A DNA stretch of 9,182 nt from the NCBI GenBank assembly GCA_900752785.1, contig CAADWP010000140.1, positions 1 through 9,182 of the forward strand, written 5' to 3'. This DNA comes from an uncultured Ruminococcus sp. (lineage in GTDB: Bacteria > Bacillota > Clostridia > Oscillospirales > Ruminococcaceae). The notes below the pieces were generated by a model. That model did no database searches. It worked only from the letters and a program-made list of their open reading frames with translations, and was not told the origin of the DNA. Below, piece after piece: positions 1 to 5,853 of the stretch. Every line of letters starts with the position of its first letter. The stretch's first letter is position 1. The position numbers and the translations under genes are program-made.

Positions 1-15
1 AGGAGAAATTACCAA

Positions 16-144
16 ATGAATAATCCTGTTATATTTTTGGATTATGATGGAGTGGTCAATACTCTTGTGATTTATAAAGAACCAGATAATTTTATCAAAA
101 ATACTTGCATAAGTGTAGATAAATGTAATATAATTATATTGTAA
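16..144 (+). pseudogene. Truncated HAD-superfamily hydrolase N-terminus (42 aa)
   Basis: An ATG preceded by AGGAG (positions 1-5) opens a 42-codon frame beginning MNNPVIFLDYDGVVNT. This is the first beta strand and motif I (DxDGVxN) of HAD-type phosphohydrolases, where the first Asp is the nucleophile and the second the general acid. HAD enzymes normally run to about 150-250 residues and need motifs II-IV, which are absent. The frame keeps HAD-like sequence only to about residue 26. The rest is translated from the promoter at 105-134 and ends at a TAA just after its -10 box. The simplest reading is that a promoter cassette replaced the rest of the gene, leaving a start and motif I with no expected catalytic activity. 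A functional 42-residue peptide is possible but not supported. The fragment is recognised from motif I alone. Confidence 0.7.
105..134 (+). promoter_or_regulatory. Promoter P1 (TTGCAT-18-TATAAT)
   Basis: The -35 TTGCAT (105-110) and -10 TATAAT (129-134) are separated by 18 bp, with an A-rich upstream stretch (ATCAAAAATAC). The bases after the -10 box, TATTGTAAA, recur at several other promoters in the window. It should drive the two genes at 167-744. Confidence 0.85.
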
Positions 145-166
145 AAAAGAAAAGGAGAGTGATAAA

Positions 167-439
167 ATGAAAAAGAAATATATAGATGAACAAGGAGTGT
201 GTCCATTCTGCCACAAGTCAAATTTAGCTTATGGCACGGCAGAATTTGAAGATGATATGCTTATGTTTCCCTGGGAATGCAATAATTGTGGAAAAACAGG
301 AGAAGAGTGGTATGATTTAAAGTTTATCGGGCATGATGTGTTCATAGAAATAGATAACAAGTATGAAAAATATGAAGTTTCAGCCTTAATTAAAAAAGAA
401 AAAGAAAAGGAGGATACAATATGGAATGGAATGTATTGA
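167..439 (+). CDS. Small zinc-ribbon protein, phage-type orphan
   Basis: This 90-residue protein has two CxxC knuckles: Cys12-Pro-Phe-Cys15 near the N-terminus and Cys38-Asn-Asn-Cys41. They are 22 residues apart, the geometry of a four-Cys zinc ribbon. The region between them is acidic and aromatic (EFEDDMLMFPWEC). After the second knuckle comes GEEWYDLKFIGHDVFIE, followed by a Lys/Glu-rich tail. Similar short CPxC...CxxCG...W proteins are common unannotated genes in Bacillota phages, and their function is not known to me. The start follows a strong AAAGGAG Shine-Dalgarno with normal spacing. The gene lies behind P1 and its last 19 bases overlap the next gene, whose ribosome-binding site (AAGGAGG) is inside this reading frame, suggesting translational coupling. 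Zinc binding is inferred from the motif; any nucleic-acid-binding role is speculation. Confidence 0.85.
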   Translation: MKKKYIDEQGVCPFCHKSNLAYGTAEFEDDMLMFPWECNNCGKTGEEWYDLKFIGHDVFIEIDNKYEKYEVSALIKKEKEKEDTIWNGMY

Positions 440-744
440 GATATGATTTCAACCAAAGAAAAATAGTTAATTTTAATATCTTTAATAGTGTGCGTTTTTC
501 AGAGTATGTAGAAGAAATGAGAAATCAAATATGGGATAGTATAGACAAGTTTATTGAGAAACTTAATAACAATTTAATGTATTGCTTCTGGAGTAAATCT
601 GAATATGAGATTATGGTTGGTGGTCTATTTGAAACCGATTGCTCTAAATTTGAGAAAATAGATATTTATGATCAGGTAAGACCGAATATAGTACAATTAG
701 CAAGATATATTTTAAATTATTGGGCAAATAATCCTAGACAATAA
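421..744 (+). CDS. Conserved phage-type hypothetical protein (FWSKSEYEI motif)
   Basis: A 107-residue protein starting at ATG 421 after AAGGAGG (408-414), overlapping the zinc-ribbon gene by 19 bp in another frame. It has no signal peptide or membrane segment. It begins MEWNVLRYDFNQRKIVNFNIF, has a central amphipathic region (about residues 24-52), then a motif YCFWSKSEYEIMVGG (about 54-68), and ends with KIDIYDQVRPNI and a helical tail with two Trp/Tyr residues. I have the impression that short proteins with an N-terminal 'NYNVF/FNIF' stretch, a 'YCFWSKCEYEI' core and a 'K(I/V)DVYDQV' tail recur in phages and gut Bacillota without known function. That family memory is not verified here. Co-transcription with the zinc-ribbon gene from P1 is likely. 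No catalytic residues can be named. Confidence 0.85.
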   Translation: MEWNVLRYDFNQRKIVNFNIFNSVRFSEYVEEMRNQIWDSIDKFIEKLNNNLMYCFWSKSEYEIMVGGLFETDCSKFEKIDIYDQVRPNIVQLARYILNYWANNPRQ

Positions 745-817
745 GATGCTAAAAATTAAAGATAGAGTTATGTTAATTGATAAAACTATTTTTAATACAT
801 AAAATTATCAAAAACAC

Positions 818-847
818 TTGACTTTAGATAGAAAAATATTATATAAT
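818..847 (+). promoter_or_regulatory. Promoter P2 (TTGACT-18-TATAAT)
   Basis: TTGACT at 818-823 and TATAAT at 842-847 are 18 bp apart, preceded by ATTATCAAAAACAC. The downstream TATTGTAAA is identical to P1. It drives the structured RNA at about 854-1085 and the two tRNAs. Confidence 0.88.
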
Positions 848-853
848 TATATT

Positions 854-1085
854 GTAAATTGAAAAGGAAAAATTCAATTTATAAAAAGATAAGATTTAGT
901 AGAGAAGTAGCTATTCTCACAAGCCCAGACAATAACTTATGGCGTTGAAGTGGAGAGAAAGATAGAACCAATCTTACTCAAGACCAACCTCCAAAGTGAG
1001 AAAGGGAGAGAAAACACCAATCTTATCTTTGAATAAATGTCGCTCGACTTAAAACCTTTATGGGTTTTGAGTCGAGGGCATCCTA
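854..1085 (+). ncRNA. Structured RNA 1, leader of the tRNA transcript
   Basis: This region has no ORF with a ribosome-binding site but clear secondary structure. A 12-bp perfect helix pairs 885-896 with 1019-1030 and encloses about 120 nt. Inside, GAGAA/TTCTC forms a hairpin near 902-918. A 14-bp hairpin follows at 1043-1076. A second copy of AATCTTA (971-977) could replace the 3' half of the closing helix, so two exclusive folds are possible. Motifs CACAAGCC, CTTATGGCGTT and AGAAAGAT recur in RNA 6 and near 6630-6652. The transcript should read through into tRNA-Thr and tRNA-Ala and be released by tRNA processing. Boundaries are estimated; I do not recognise a known family. Confidence 0.65.
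1043..1076 (+). other. 14-bp stem-loop between RNA 1 and tRNA-Thr
   Basis: CTCGACT/AGTCGAG is continued by a T-G pair and AAAACC/GGTTTT, with a loop of about six bases. No T-run follows, so it is not a canonical terminator. It is more likely a protective or processing hairpin ahead of the tRNAs. Confidence 0.75.
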
Positions 1086-1102
1086 AATACTATTATTATA
1101 AC

Positions 1103-1186
1103 GCTGGAGTACCAAAGTAGACAAATGGAATTGACTTGTAATCAATCGGGAAACCTTCGTGGGTGCAAATCCTACCTCCAGCACCA
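1103..1186 (+). tRNA. tRNA-Thr (anticodon UGU), CCA encoded, long variable arm
   Basis: Acceptor GCTGGAG/CTCCAGC (1103-1109 with 1176-1182), discriminator A1183 and encoded CCA (1184-1186). The anticodon stem is ATTGA/TCAAT with loop CTTGTAA, giving anticodon TGT (1137-1139), which reads ACA. The T stem is GTGGG/CCTAC with loop TGCAAAT. G1-C72, C2-G71, G35 and U36 agree with known ThrRS identity elements. Oddities: the D arm (TACCAAAGTAGAC...) is of the Tyr/Ser class II type with a C10-G25 pair, the variable region is 12 nt with a GG-GAAA-CC mini-hairpin (1148-1155), the T loop has G at position 55, and the D loop has AG where GG is expected. It is expressed with RNA 1 from P2. Confidence 0.9.
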
Positions 1187-1215
1187 GTATTTAGATATAA
1201 AATTCAAATTTTTAT

Positions 1216-1294
1216 GGGGCATGGGACTGCTTGATGTGGTCACCTGACTTGCAATCAGGAAATCAGCGGGGTTTGAATCCCCGATGCTCCACCA
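1216..1294 (+). tRNA. tRNA-Ala (anticodon UGC), CCA encoded
   Basis: Acceptor GGGGCAT/ATGCTCC (1216-1222 with 1284-1290) carries the G3-U70 wobble that is the AlaRS identity element. Discriminator A1291 is followed by encoded CCA (1292-1294). The anticodon stem is CCTGA/TCAGG with loop CTTGCAA, anticodon TGC (1250-1252), reading GCA. The T stem is CGGGG/CCCCG with loop TTTGAAT. The D arm is short (GAC/GTC) with an atypical loop. Position 8 is G instead of the near-universal U, and C56 is replaced by T while the D loop offers GA instead of GG, which could be a compensatory A19-U56 pair. It lies 29 nt after tRNA-Thr in the same transcript. Confidence 0.88.
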
Positions 1295-1325
1295 AGTTTT
1301 TAATACTCAAAATTATCAAAAATAC

Positions 1326-1355
1326 TTGATTTAAAATAATAAAATCATTTATAAT
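1326..1355 (+). promoter_or_regulatory. Promoter P3 (TTGATT-18-TATAAT)
   Basis: TTGATT at 1326-1331 and TATAAT at 1350-1355 are 18 bp apart, behind ATTATCAAAAATAC. The TTATTTATAAAG after the -10 box is shared with P6. It drives the roughly 600-nt structured RNA 2. Confidence 0.88.
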
Positions 1356-1361
1356 TTATTT

Positions 1362-1958
1362 ATAAAGTTAAGAAAAAAATTATTCCTGACTGGCGTACGG
1401 CGGTCGTGCGGCTGGGCTGTAAACAGCTAACTCACCAGACTGACCGAAAGGTTGGAGGTCCTTTAGGACATCACTTAGTAGGGTTCGTGATATGGAGCGT
1501 GTTACTTCATAGACATAAGCGATAGTATCTGGAGTTGTGTGGGGGCATACACTGCATTAATGGAGCAGGAGGGTGCCAGCGGGAATTAGTAAGATTTTAA
1601 TTTGGGGATTTGTCCTTAAGCACGCTGTATAAGTGTACTTGCTGCAACGGTAGTTGGTGATCTCTACTGCTCCAGCTTTTTGGCAACCAGTCCGATTCCG
1701 AGCTGAAAGAAATTGTGGGGGACTGAACAAAGGACGTGGATTTATGCTCGATTCAAAGATTTAAAAATGATATGTGTGCTATTTGAAATATAGATAGCGA
1801 TGGGAGGACCGAGCCTCTCCGTTAAGCCGTAGCCAATCGGTAAACGTGTGGTGAAACATAGGTTATTAAACCACCTTATCATTTTTTTCTTATGGTTATT
1901 AAGGTCGCACGGTTGATCCTGCATCAAGACCTTTAACAGACATTTTGTAATTTTCGTC
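1362..1958 (+). ncRNA. Large structured RNA 2 (about 600 nt)
   Basis: Between P3 and P4 there is no convincing ORF on either strand, but the sequence is full of helices. Long-range GACTGG (1388-1393) can pair with CCAGTC (1687-1692). TGGAGCAG (1561-1568) pairs perfectly with CTGCTCCA (1667-1674). AAAAATGATA (1763-1772) pairs with TATCATTTTT (1877-1886). A two-part hairpin at 1899-1936 stacks TTAAGGTC/GACCTTtAA on TTGAT/ATCAA. Local hairpins include ACC-GAAA-GGT (GNRA loop), GTCC-TTTA-GGAC and ATCAC/GTGAT between about 1443 and 1493. GC content looks higher than in the flanking promoter and coding DNA. Size, tRNA neighbourhood and complexity resemble ROOL/GOLLD-type phage RNAs, but family membership is not shown. 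Ends are inferred from promoters; no clear terminator is visible. Confidence 0.7.
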
Positions 1959-1979
1959 ATAAAAAAATAAAAAAAAGAC

Positions 1980-2009
1980 TTGACCGAAGATGGCAAAATC
2001 GTTTATAAT
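1980..2009 (+). promoter_or_regulatory. Promoter P4 (TTGACC-18-TATAAT)
   Basis: TTGACC at 1980-1985 and TATAAT at 2004-2009 are 18 bp apart, following an A-tract (AAAAAAGAC). It drives RNA 3. Confidence 0.87.
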
Positions 2010-2015
2010 TTAATT

Positions 2016-2431
2016 ACAAAAGTTGAGAAAAATATAATTGAACTGAGAGGGGTTGAGACCAGTGCAACTCTGGTCATTCATTAAGATTATATTTTTCAAT
2101 AGAGTGATTACCCGAAGCTGATGCGAGAACGTCTGAGCCCAGTAGGATATCTATTAGATTCTGAAGTGCAATAGTGAGTTAGGTGCGAAGTAAAGTGGAA
2201 TGAATGAGAGCGGTCATTTCTCACTCGTGCTTTTGTAAAAATAATGACACATAGCCCGGCAGAAGAGGCGTGGCATAGCTTGCCGACCACGTGTTTGTGT
2301 TATTTGTAGCTGAATATAAACCCTAAGGCACAAGATGAGAGTGGTCTTGGCATCAGCTTTTCTTATAATCAAGAATAAGTATAAAGAAATCTTGATGGTG
2401 TTTTATTCATTTTCTTCCAGAAAGAAAATGT
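2016..2431 (+). ncRNA. Structured RNA 3 (about 350-415 nt)
   Basis: No ORF with a ribosome-binding site. The 5' part is a stem-loop: 2027-2038 pairs with 2086-2097 (12 bp) and contains a GACCAG/CTGGTC hairpin. The main domain is closed by a perfect 10-bp helix, AAGCTGATGC (2115-2124) with GCATCAGCTT (2350-2359), enclosing about 225 nt with, among others, a CGGCA/TGCCG hairpin near 2255-2284. Two hairpins end the unit: ATCAAGA/TCTTGAT (2368-2396) and CATTTTCTT/AAGAAAATG (2408-2430). The latter may act in termination although the T-run after it is weak. The fold is not one I recognise. I checked by eye for tmRNA and RNase P signatures and found none. Confidence 0.7.
2408..2430 (+). terminator. 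Possible terminator hairpin after RNA 3
   Basis: A 9-bp perfect stem CATTTTCTT/AAGAAAATG with a 5-nt loop lies between RNA 3 and P5. The downstream stretch TCTACTTAATTTTTG is only moderately T-rich, so termination is plausible but not certain. Confidence 0.4.
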
Positions 2432-2466
2432 CTACTTAATTTTTGAAAAAAATATTCAAAAAAGAC

Positions 2467-2496
2467 TTGCAAAGTCCTACGAATATATTATATAAT
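2467..2496 (+). promoter_or_regulatory. Promoter P5 (TTGCAA-18-TATAAT)
   Basis: TTGCAA at 2467-2472 and TATAAT at 2491-2496 are 18 bp apart, with the same TATAATTATATTGTAAA core as P1, P2 and P8. It drives the small gene at 2553. Confidence 0.86.
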
Positions 2497-2552
2497 TATA
2501 TTGTAAAAAAGAAAAAAAAGATTTTTTATTTATAGAAAGGAAAGTGATAGTT

Positions 2553-2783
2553 ATGAATAAAAAGTATAGTTATGAAATTGAATTCTTATCAAGAGATGTA
2601 AGTCCAACAGGTACGAAACATTTTGGTGCAACTGGTGGAGCATTGTTAAAAGAAATGAAAGCAAGTCTTGACAAATTTCTTGAAGAAAATGGATTGCAAA
2701 AAAAGGGTGCAACAAGTGGTCAAATCCTAAATGCAAAAGGTCAAGTAATTGGAAGATTTTGTTTCAATTGCCAAACTTTTTAA
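2553..2783 (+). CDS. Small orphan protein with C-terminal FCFNC
   Basis: A 76-residue protein. I choose ATG 2553 rather than the in-frame GTG at 2544 because AGAAAGGAAAG (2534-2544) gives normal spacing only to the ATG. It has a charged N-terminal strand (YSYEIEFLSRDVSPTG), a Gly/Ala stretch (KHFGATGGALLKEM), an amphipathic helix (ASLDKFLEENGLQKK), then GATSGQILNAKGQVIGRF, which looks like a beta hairpin, and a C-terminal Cys70-Phe-Asn-Cys73. A single CxxC could bind metal only with other ligands or as a dimer. No family is recognised. It is the only protein gene inside the 4.7-kb RNA array and has its own promoter, so it could act with the RNAs, but nothing in the sequence proves this. Confidence 0.8.
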   Translation: MNKKYSYEIEFLSRDVSPTGTKHFGATGGALLKEMKASLDKFLEENGLQKKGATSGQILNAKGQVIGRFCFNCQTF

Positions 2784-2803
2784 GAAAAAATTATCAAAAA
2801 TAC

Positions 2804-2833
2804 TTGATTTCTTATAGCAAAAAAGTTTATAAT
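2804..2833 (+). promoter_or_regulatory. Promoter P6 (TTGATT-18-TATAAT)
   Basis: TTGATT at 2804-2809 and TATAAT at 2828-2833 are 18 bp apart, with ATTATCAAAAATAC upstream and TTATTTATAAAG downstream as in P3. It drives the roughly 1-kb RNA 4. Confidence 0.88.
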
Positions 2834-2839
2834 TTATTT

Positions 2840-3856
2840 ATAAAGAAATGAGAAATAAATTAAGAAGTGTTATAGTGTAAATCGGAACCGTATCTATAAT
2901 TCCTTTCTCAACAATTTACCAAGTTTGAAATGTGAACTGGAGATTGAAATAACTAAACTTGACTTAACCCCTTGGGGTAGGAACAAGAGTTCCAGAGTAA
3001 GCCTGAACCTGTTATGAAGTAATCCCTACTATAAATCTAAAACAAACTTGAAGATGGAGTCAGAAACCTGCAAGCTGACAGAGGGTAGGCGACCCAACGC
3101 TGACATTATAACTGCGAATTGACGCAAGATTTTGTTGATAAGCAATAACAAACCAAGGAAAATGTCAATAACAACTTTCCTTTATATGAGAGAATGAAAT
3201 CTCAGGGGGTATCATTCTTTCATATAAGAGAATGTTGAAACCATTGGCACAATGTGTTAGAGAGAAGAACCTAAAGGTGTATGGAAGAGCCTCAAAGCCA
3301 ATAGGGAAGAGCCTCGGCGGTCCGAGTTGAAGGCTTGTAGGACGGAAGGCATCTAAGTTCTCTAACATATTGTGGCGATGTAGCAGCAGGGTAAGTCAAG
3401 AAACTGAATGGCACGCCTGTCTGCGATCTGAGATAGCACTGCTTCCAATCGGGAGTATCTAACAACACGTGTGGCTCAGCCGTTTCAGTGCCTCTTAAAT
3501 AGGACTCATCGGGACGATGAGGGGATTGGCACCATCATAGCTCGTCTAATAACCTTTCAGGGGGTTGGGGTTTGAGCGAAAACCTTGCAGATGATGGTGG
3601 GTGAATCAAAATTGCTTGGTTCATTGGCAAAAACTTGACCAGTAATAAGTTTTAAACTTCGGTTTATCACAATACTGCACAAGTAGGGACTTTGAGAGTA
3701 AGGTAATAATTAGTCCGTGGTGGAATATAGACACGCTAAAGAAAATAATGGTCAGCTCATATAGAGGGTAATCGAACAGGTCATCTAGCAATAATTTGTT
3801 TTGAACCTCGAGTTGGCGTCCCTTGGTGAAAGTCCTTGGGCGGGCTACTAAATATT
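2840..3856 (+). ncRNA. Giant structured RNA 4 (about 1 kb)
   Basis: Roughly 1000 nt without a supported ORF. Visible helices: long-range CTTGACTTA plus CCC (2958-2966, 2968-2970) with GGG and TAAGTCAAG (3389-3400), 12 bp with one bulge; GGAAC-AAGA-GTTCC near 2980; GTCAG/CTGAC and GGGT/ACCC between 3059 and 3096; GACATT/AATGTC and TTTGTT/AACAAA between 3102 and 3167; a 16-bp stem 3182-3197 with 3212-3227; a 16-bp stem 3248-3263 with 3359-3374; CTCATC/GATGAG at 3505-3521; and CACCATCAT (3530-3538) with ATGATGGTG (3591-3599). The helices nest into several domains. Length and layout are in the GOLLD range, but no family can be assigned by eye. The 3' end lies before P7 and is approximate. Confidence 0.75.
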
Positions 3857-3878
3857 TAATTAAAATTATAAAAAAGAC

Positions 3879-3908
3879 TTGACCATTCGTGGTAAAATGA
3901 TTTATAAT
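3879..3908 (+). promoter_or_regulatory. Promoter P7 (TTGACC-18-TATAAT)
   Basis: TTGACC at 3879-3884 and TATAAT at 3903-3908 are 18 bp apart, behind AAAAAGAC. The spacer resembles that of P4. It drives RNA 5. Confidence 0.87.
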
Positions 3909-3914
3909 TTTAAT

Positions 3915-4262
3915 ATAAAATGAAAGAGAAATAAGAATGATGTGGTTTTACCAGTCAGTTTAAAGCCATCTTTCAACTGACATAAGATGTGGCTATTTAG
4001 AAAGCAACAGAGGACACGGGACTAAATAGTGCGTAAGCAACACTTATTATGAGCAGAAAGTTAGGATTGGGAAGGTTCTATACGTGCTTGAGATGATCCT
4101 TTGGGTGAAGCGATACGCAGTATAAAGTTGGCAATTAGGGAGTATGAACCAAGATAGTAAGGGTTAGGCTATCAAAAATTGAAAATTATTGGTATTCCAG
4201 TTTGGTAAGAGGAACTAAGTATATACCATTCTCCTTAGAGTTGAGAAAAATATATCAGCCAT
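3915..4262 (+). ncRNA. Structured RNA 5 with a 5' H-type pseudoknot (about 350 nt)
   Basis: No ORF. The 5' part can form a compact pseudoknot: GTCAGTT (3954-3960) with AACTGAC (3975-3981), crossed by GCCATC (3965-3970) with GATGTGGC (3986-3993, one bulge). CTATTTAG (3994-4001) pairs perfectly with CTAAATAG (4021-4028) immediately after. Farther on, TATAC/GTATA (about 4080-4125) and a GGTAT/ATACC pairing containing TTCC/GGAA (about 4191-4228) are possible. The 3' end lies before P8. No known family is recognised. Confidence 0.65.
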
Positions 4263-4292
4263 AAATTTTCTATAAAAAAATTAAAAAAATAC

Positions 4293-4322
4293 TTGACTTT
4301 TATGAGATAATTATTATATAAT
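4293..4322 (+). promoter_or_regulatory. Promoter P8 (TTGACT-18-TATAAT)
   Basis: TTGACT at 4293-4298 and TATAAT at 4317-4322 are 18 bp apart, with the common TATAATTATATTGTAAA core. It drives RNA 6. Confidence 0.88.
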
Positions 4323-4328
4323 TATATT

Positions 4329-4500
4329 GTAAATAAAAAAAGAATAAAAAGGAAATGTATAAGACTTAATTAGTAAGGCTGGTATGTAGTGATTATTCAC
4401 AAGCCAAAGCCATAAGAGAAAGATCCTTCTAATTAAGCACTGTGGAAAACGAGCCATAACAGTTTGCGAAATGAGTTTACTCTTTCTCCTGTTTAAAAAG
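4329..4500 (+). ncRNA. Structured RNA 6 (about 170 nt)
   Basis: A 13-bp helix with one bulged T closes the 5' domain: 4365-4378 with 4425-4437. Inside are GTGA/TCAC and GGCT/AGCC pairings and the stretch CACAAGCC...ATAAGAGAAAGAT that resembles RNA 1 (CACAAGCC...AGAGAAAGAT). The 3' part has weaker structure. A short ORF reading at 4502-4687 has no ribosome-binding site, crosses P9 and is not counted. RNAs 1 and 6 may be members of one family. Confidence 0.6.
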
Positions 4501-4576
4501 AATGTGGCATAGATTTTTGATAAGTTTGATAAATATGCCTTACAAAAACTTATCTCAAAAATATTTCACAAAAGAG

Positions 4577-4606
4577 TTGACTTTTAGTCCTCAAGTAGTG
4601 TATAAT
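4577..4606 (+). promoter_or_regulatory. Promoter P9 (TTGACT-18-TATAAT)
   Basis: TTGACT at 4577-4582 and TATAAT at 4601-4606 are 18 bp apart, followed by ATATTTATAAAG. This is the last standard promoter before 6920, so it is the only visible source for the 1.2-1.4 kb transcript that follows. Confidence 0.87.
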
Positions 4607-4612
4607 ATATTT

Positions 4613-5853
4613 ATAAAGAATGAAAAAAATAGTTATTCTGCAAACCAACCGAGTTTGGTGACGAGGCAACCATCATTCACTGTTTAAGACAGACATTTGG
4701 TAAAAGCGAATTGCAGACACATTCCTTTCATAATTAGTAGTCTATCTTTTATAGACTGCTTAGGACTGAAAAAAGGATTTATCACTTTCCTTCACTATAG
4801 ATTTTTCAGTCCTAAGGAGTTTATAAAAGGCAATCTTCTACGCTGGTGGAGTCCTAAAGAGGGGAAGCCCCGAAGGAAGTAAAAAAATAGTTAAAGTGTC
4901 CGTTGTTGCAACTCCGATACTTATGTATCTTACACAATAGCTACCCATTTTGGAAAAGGCACTATAAAGAACCGTAGCAAAACGTTATGTGTTGTCCGAA
5001 TTGTATATTACCTAAGGATGAAGCAACTCGTAGTAGGACAATAGCTCTTAGGTGTGGCGGGAAAATATCAGCTCTAAACTGTGGATTCCCTCCTAATACT
5101 ATTGTTAAGAACACAAGCCGTTTGACTGATCGTAGACTGTTCAGTTGCTTATATTACTAAAAATATGAGCCACTCCCACTGGGGCTGGGGCGGATGTTTA
5201 GCACTTTCCATTCGTTAGGGTTTAAAGTGCGTTGTTCTTTGAAAAGGGAATATTTAGAACCAGATGAAAAACAGTGTGTCGACCACACTGGCTGGAATAT
5301 AACTCAAGGGATAGAATTCCGATCAGCAGAGATGCGAACAGGTGAAATCCTTAGCTAGTTAGGTAACTAACCCGCTCGGAGCTACTCAGTGGCAAGGGAG
5401 TTATAGGTGCAGCTATATCAGTGTCAAAAACAATGCTAAACTGTTCGGGGCAAATCGGGAGACCAACATGGGCGTACCCACATATCCCACTACTGGAGAC
5501 AGTGGTAAGGGCAATGAGTGAAGATCGCTAAAGCCTTTGCGTAATTGAAGCATCGCAAGATGTGTATAAGAACAGACGGCAGTCCAAGTAGCCTAAATTT
5601 ACGCTTCTATTAACAATTATGATTGCGTTTAGTGCGAAAAAAGCAATTTACTGTACACAAAAGGTGTAAATGTCTATCGCAGGTGAAAGGTGCAACGAAA
5701 GATGTTGTCAGGGCAAGTCGGAAGCCTATGGCTTTGGCTAAACGTGGAGGTGCAGGCATGCACCAAGGGCGGTTAGTCCCCTGTGTGTGAATATTGGCTG
5801 GGATATAGTGTGTATAAGGAGGACTTACTAAATATTCTTTTTTCAAAGAACAA
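4613..5853 (+). ncRNA. Giant structured RNA 7 (about 1.25 kb, two halves)
   Basis: No credible ORF runs through this stretch and no second promoter of the standard design is seen. 5' half: AGTCTAT/ATAGACT (4739-4757), then a perfect 15-bp stem 4759-4773 with 4802-4816. Its loop (ACTTTCCTTC) could pair with GAAGGAAGT near 4873-4881. Next come GGGG-AAG-CCCC near 4861, and a pseudoknot with TTGTCC (4992-4997)/GGACAA (5036-5041) crossing CCTAAG (5011-5016)/CTTAGG (5047-5052). A GCACTTT/AAAGTGC hairpin follows at 5200-5230. 3' half: a 618-nt domain closed by a 24-bp helix, 5234-5257 with 5828-5851, with only two G-U pairs. It contains CAGTGTG/CACACTG (5272-5290), GTTAG/CTAAC and CCACT/AGTGG hairpins. 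The 3' domain alone is ROOL-sized. It may be one RNA or a precursor of two. Confidence 0.75.

Noticed and set aside
1910..1922. CGGTTGATCCTGC matches the 5' end of archaeal 16S rRNA, and GTGCCAGC (1573-1580) matches part of the 530 loop
   Set aside because: The order is wrong, no other rRNA sequence is present, and a 13-nt match is within chance for a window of this size; the bases are explained by the local hairpin.
1742..1996. Minus-strand ORF of 84 codons opposite RNA 2
   Set aside because: No ribosome-binding site or promoter on that strand; the sequence is explained by paired arms of the RNA.
4502..4882. Two plus-strand ORFs of about 61 codons each
   Set aside because: No ribosome-binding site, the first runs across promoter P9, the second is built from the arms of the 15-bp RNA hairpin, and neither has a protein-like composition.
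5610..5846. Minus-strand ORF of 78 codons
   Set aside because: It lies inside the 618-nt RNA domain and its start overlaps the domain's closing helix region; no minus-strand promoter.
2840..5853. Group I or group II intron, tmRNA or RNase P RNA
   Set aside because: No group II domain V, no group I P7-like core, no tag-peptide ORF and no conserved P RNA segments could be found by eye, and no split gene flanks the units. A covariance search would be decisive.
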